NCBI GenBank assembly: GCA_026389675.1
Contig: JAPLHJ010000262.1
Coordinates: forward strand, 1 to 6,330
DNA length: 6,330 bases
Origin: Chloroflexota bacterium
GTDB taxonomy: Bacteria > Chloroflexota > Dehalococcoidia > GIF9 > UBA5629
Direction of reading: 5' to 3'
A program made the position numbers and the translations under genes. This document shows, piece by piece, positions 6,211-6,330 of this stretch. Position 1 is the stretch's first letter; every line of letters starts with the position of its first letter. The notes under the pieces were generated by a model. The model searched no databases. It was not told where the DNA came from and worked only from the letters and a program-made list of their open reading frames with translations.

Positions 6211-6330
6211 ATGAAAATCAGCGCCCGCAATATCCTCGCCGGCAAGATCAAATCAATCAAGCCGGGAGCCGTTAACGACGAGATCGTCGTAAAGCTGACC
6301 GGAGGCGATGAGGTAGTCGCCATCATCACC
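6211..6330 (+). CDS. mop: Mop-type molybdopterin/molybdate-binding protein (TOBE domain), 3' end missing
   Basis: The first 40 codons are present, in frame to the right edge. The protein begins MKISARNILAGKIKSIKPGA and continues through VNDEIVVKL, GGDEVVAIIT. The SARN motif at 4-7, the GK-x-K-x-I strand and the final AIIT strand are hallmarks of the Mop/TOBE fold, which in stand-alone proteins is usually about 65-72 residues. These small proteins form oligomeric rings that bind molybdate or tungstate and buffer the supply for molybdenum cofactor enzymes (family knowledge). Its own ATG, strong ribosome site and lack of preceding coding sequence argue for a stand-alone Mop rather than the end of a ModE or ModC protein, though a two-domain form cannot be ruled out. 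It is divergent from the ATPase and shares its control region. Confidence 0.85.
   Translation, partial: MKISARNILAGKIKSIKPGAVNDEIVVKLTGGDEVVAIIT

Overview
The window looks like a chromosomal segment of an obligately anaerobic bacterium. The support is a ferredoxin-dependent 2-oxoacid oxidoreductase of the multi-subunit ('archaeal-type') architecture and a Mop-type molybdopterin-binding protein. The gamma-delta subunit fusion, mixed codon use and near-even base composition would fit Chloroflexota (Dehalococcoidia-like) or another anaerobic lineage. This placement is a guess from gene style, not a phylogenetic result.

Layout, left to right. Positions 1-2697 (minus strand) hold three tightly packed genes transcribed right to left: a fused gamma/delta subunit (1813-2697), the alpha subunit (635-1810) and the beta subunit (start at 635, cut by the left edge). 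Together they supply all parts of a pyruvate (or related 2-oxoacid):ferredoxin oxidoreductase, which interconverts pyruvate + CoA with acetyl-CoA + CO2 and reduced ferredoxin. A tRNA-Arg(CCG) gene (2734-2805, minus) sits 36 bases upstream of the first por gene on the same strand. The best promoter candidate for the whole group lies upstream of the tRNA (2856-2885), so a tRNA-por transcript is plausible.

Positions 2922-6108 (minus) hold a two-gene unit: a 902-residue P-type cation ATPase of the Ca2+-pump class, followed 25 bases later by a single-domain universal stress protein. The ATPase has all catalytic motifs, but the ATP-site lysine of the usual KGAPE motif is Asn, and the Glu of Ca2+ site I in M8 is Gln.

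Positions 6109-6210 are a divergent control region. Candidate promoters for the ATPase (leftward) and for mop (rightward) overlap on a perfect 13-base palindrome. At 6211 a Mop/TOBE-domain gene begins on the plus strand and runs off the right edge after 40 codons.

There is no intergenic gap above about 120 bases, and I see no mobile element, CRISPR array or rRNA. I do not see a clearly new system. The points most worth checking are the altered ATPase nucleotide-binding motif, the overlapping divergent promoters with their palindrome, and the tRNA-por linkage.
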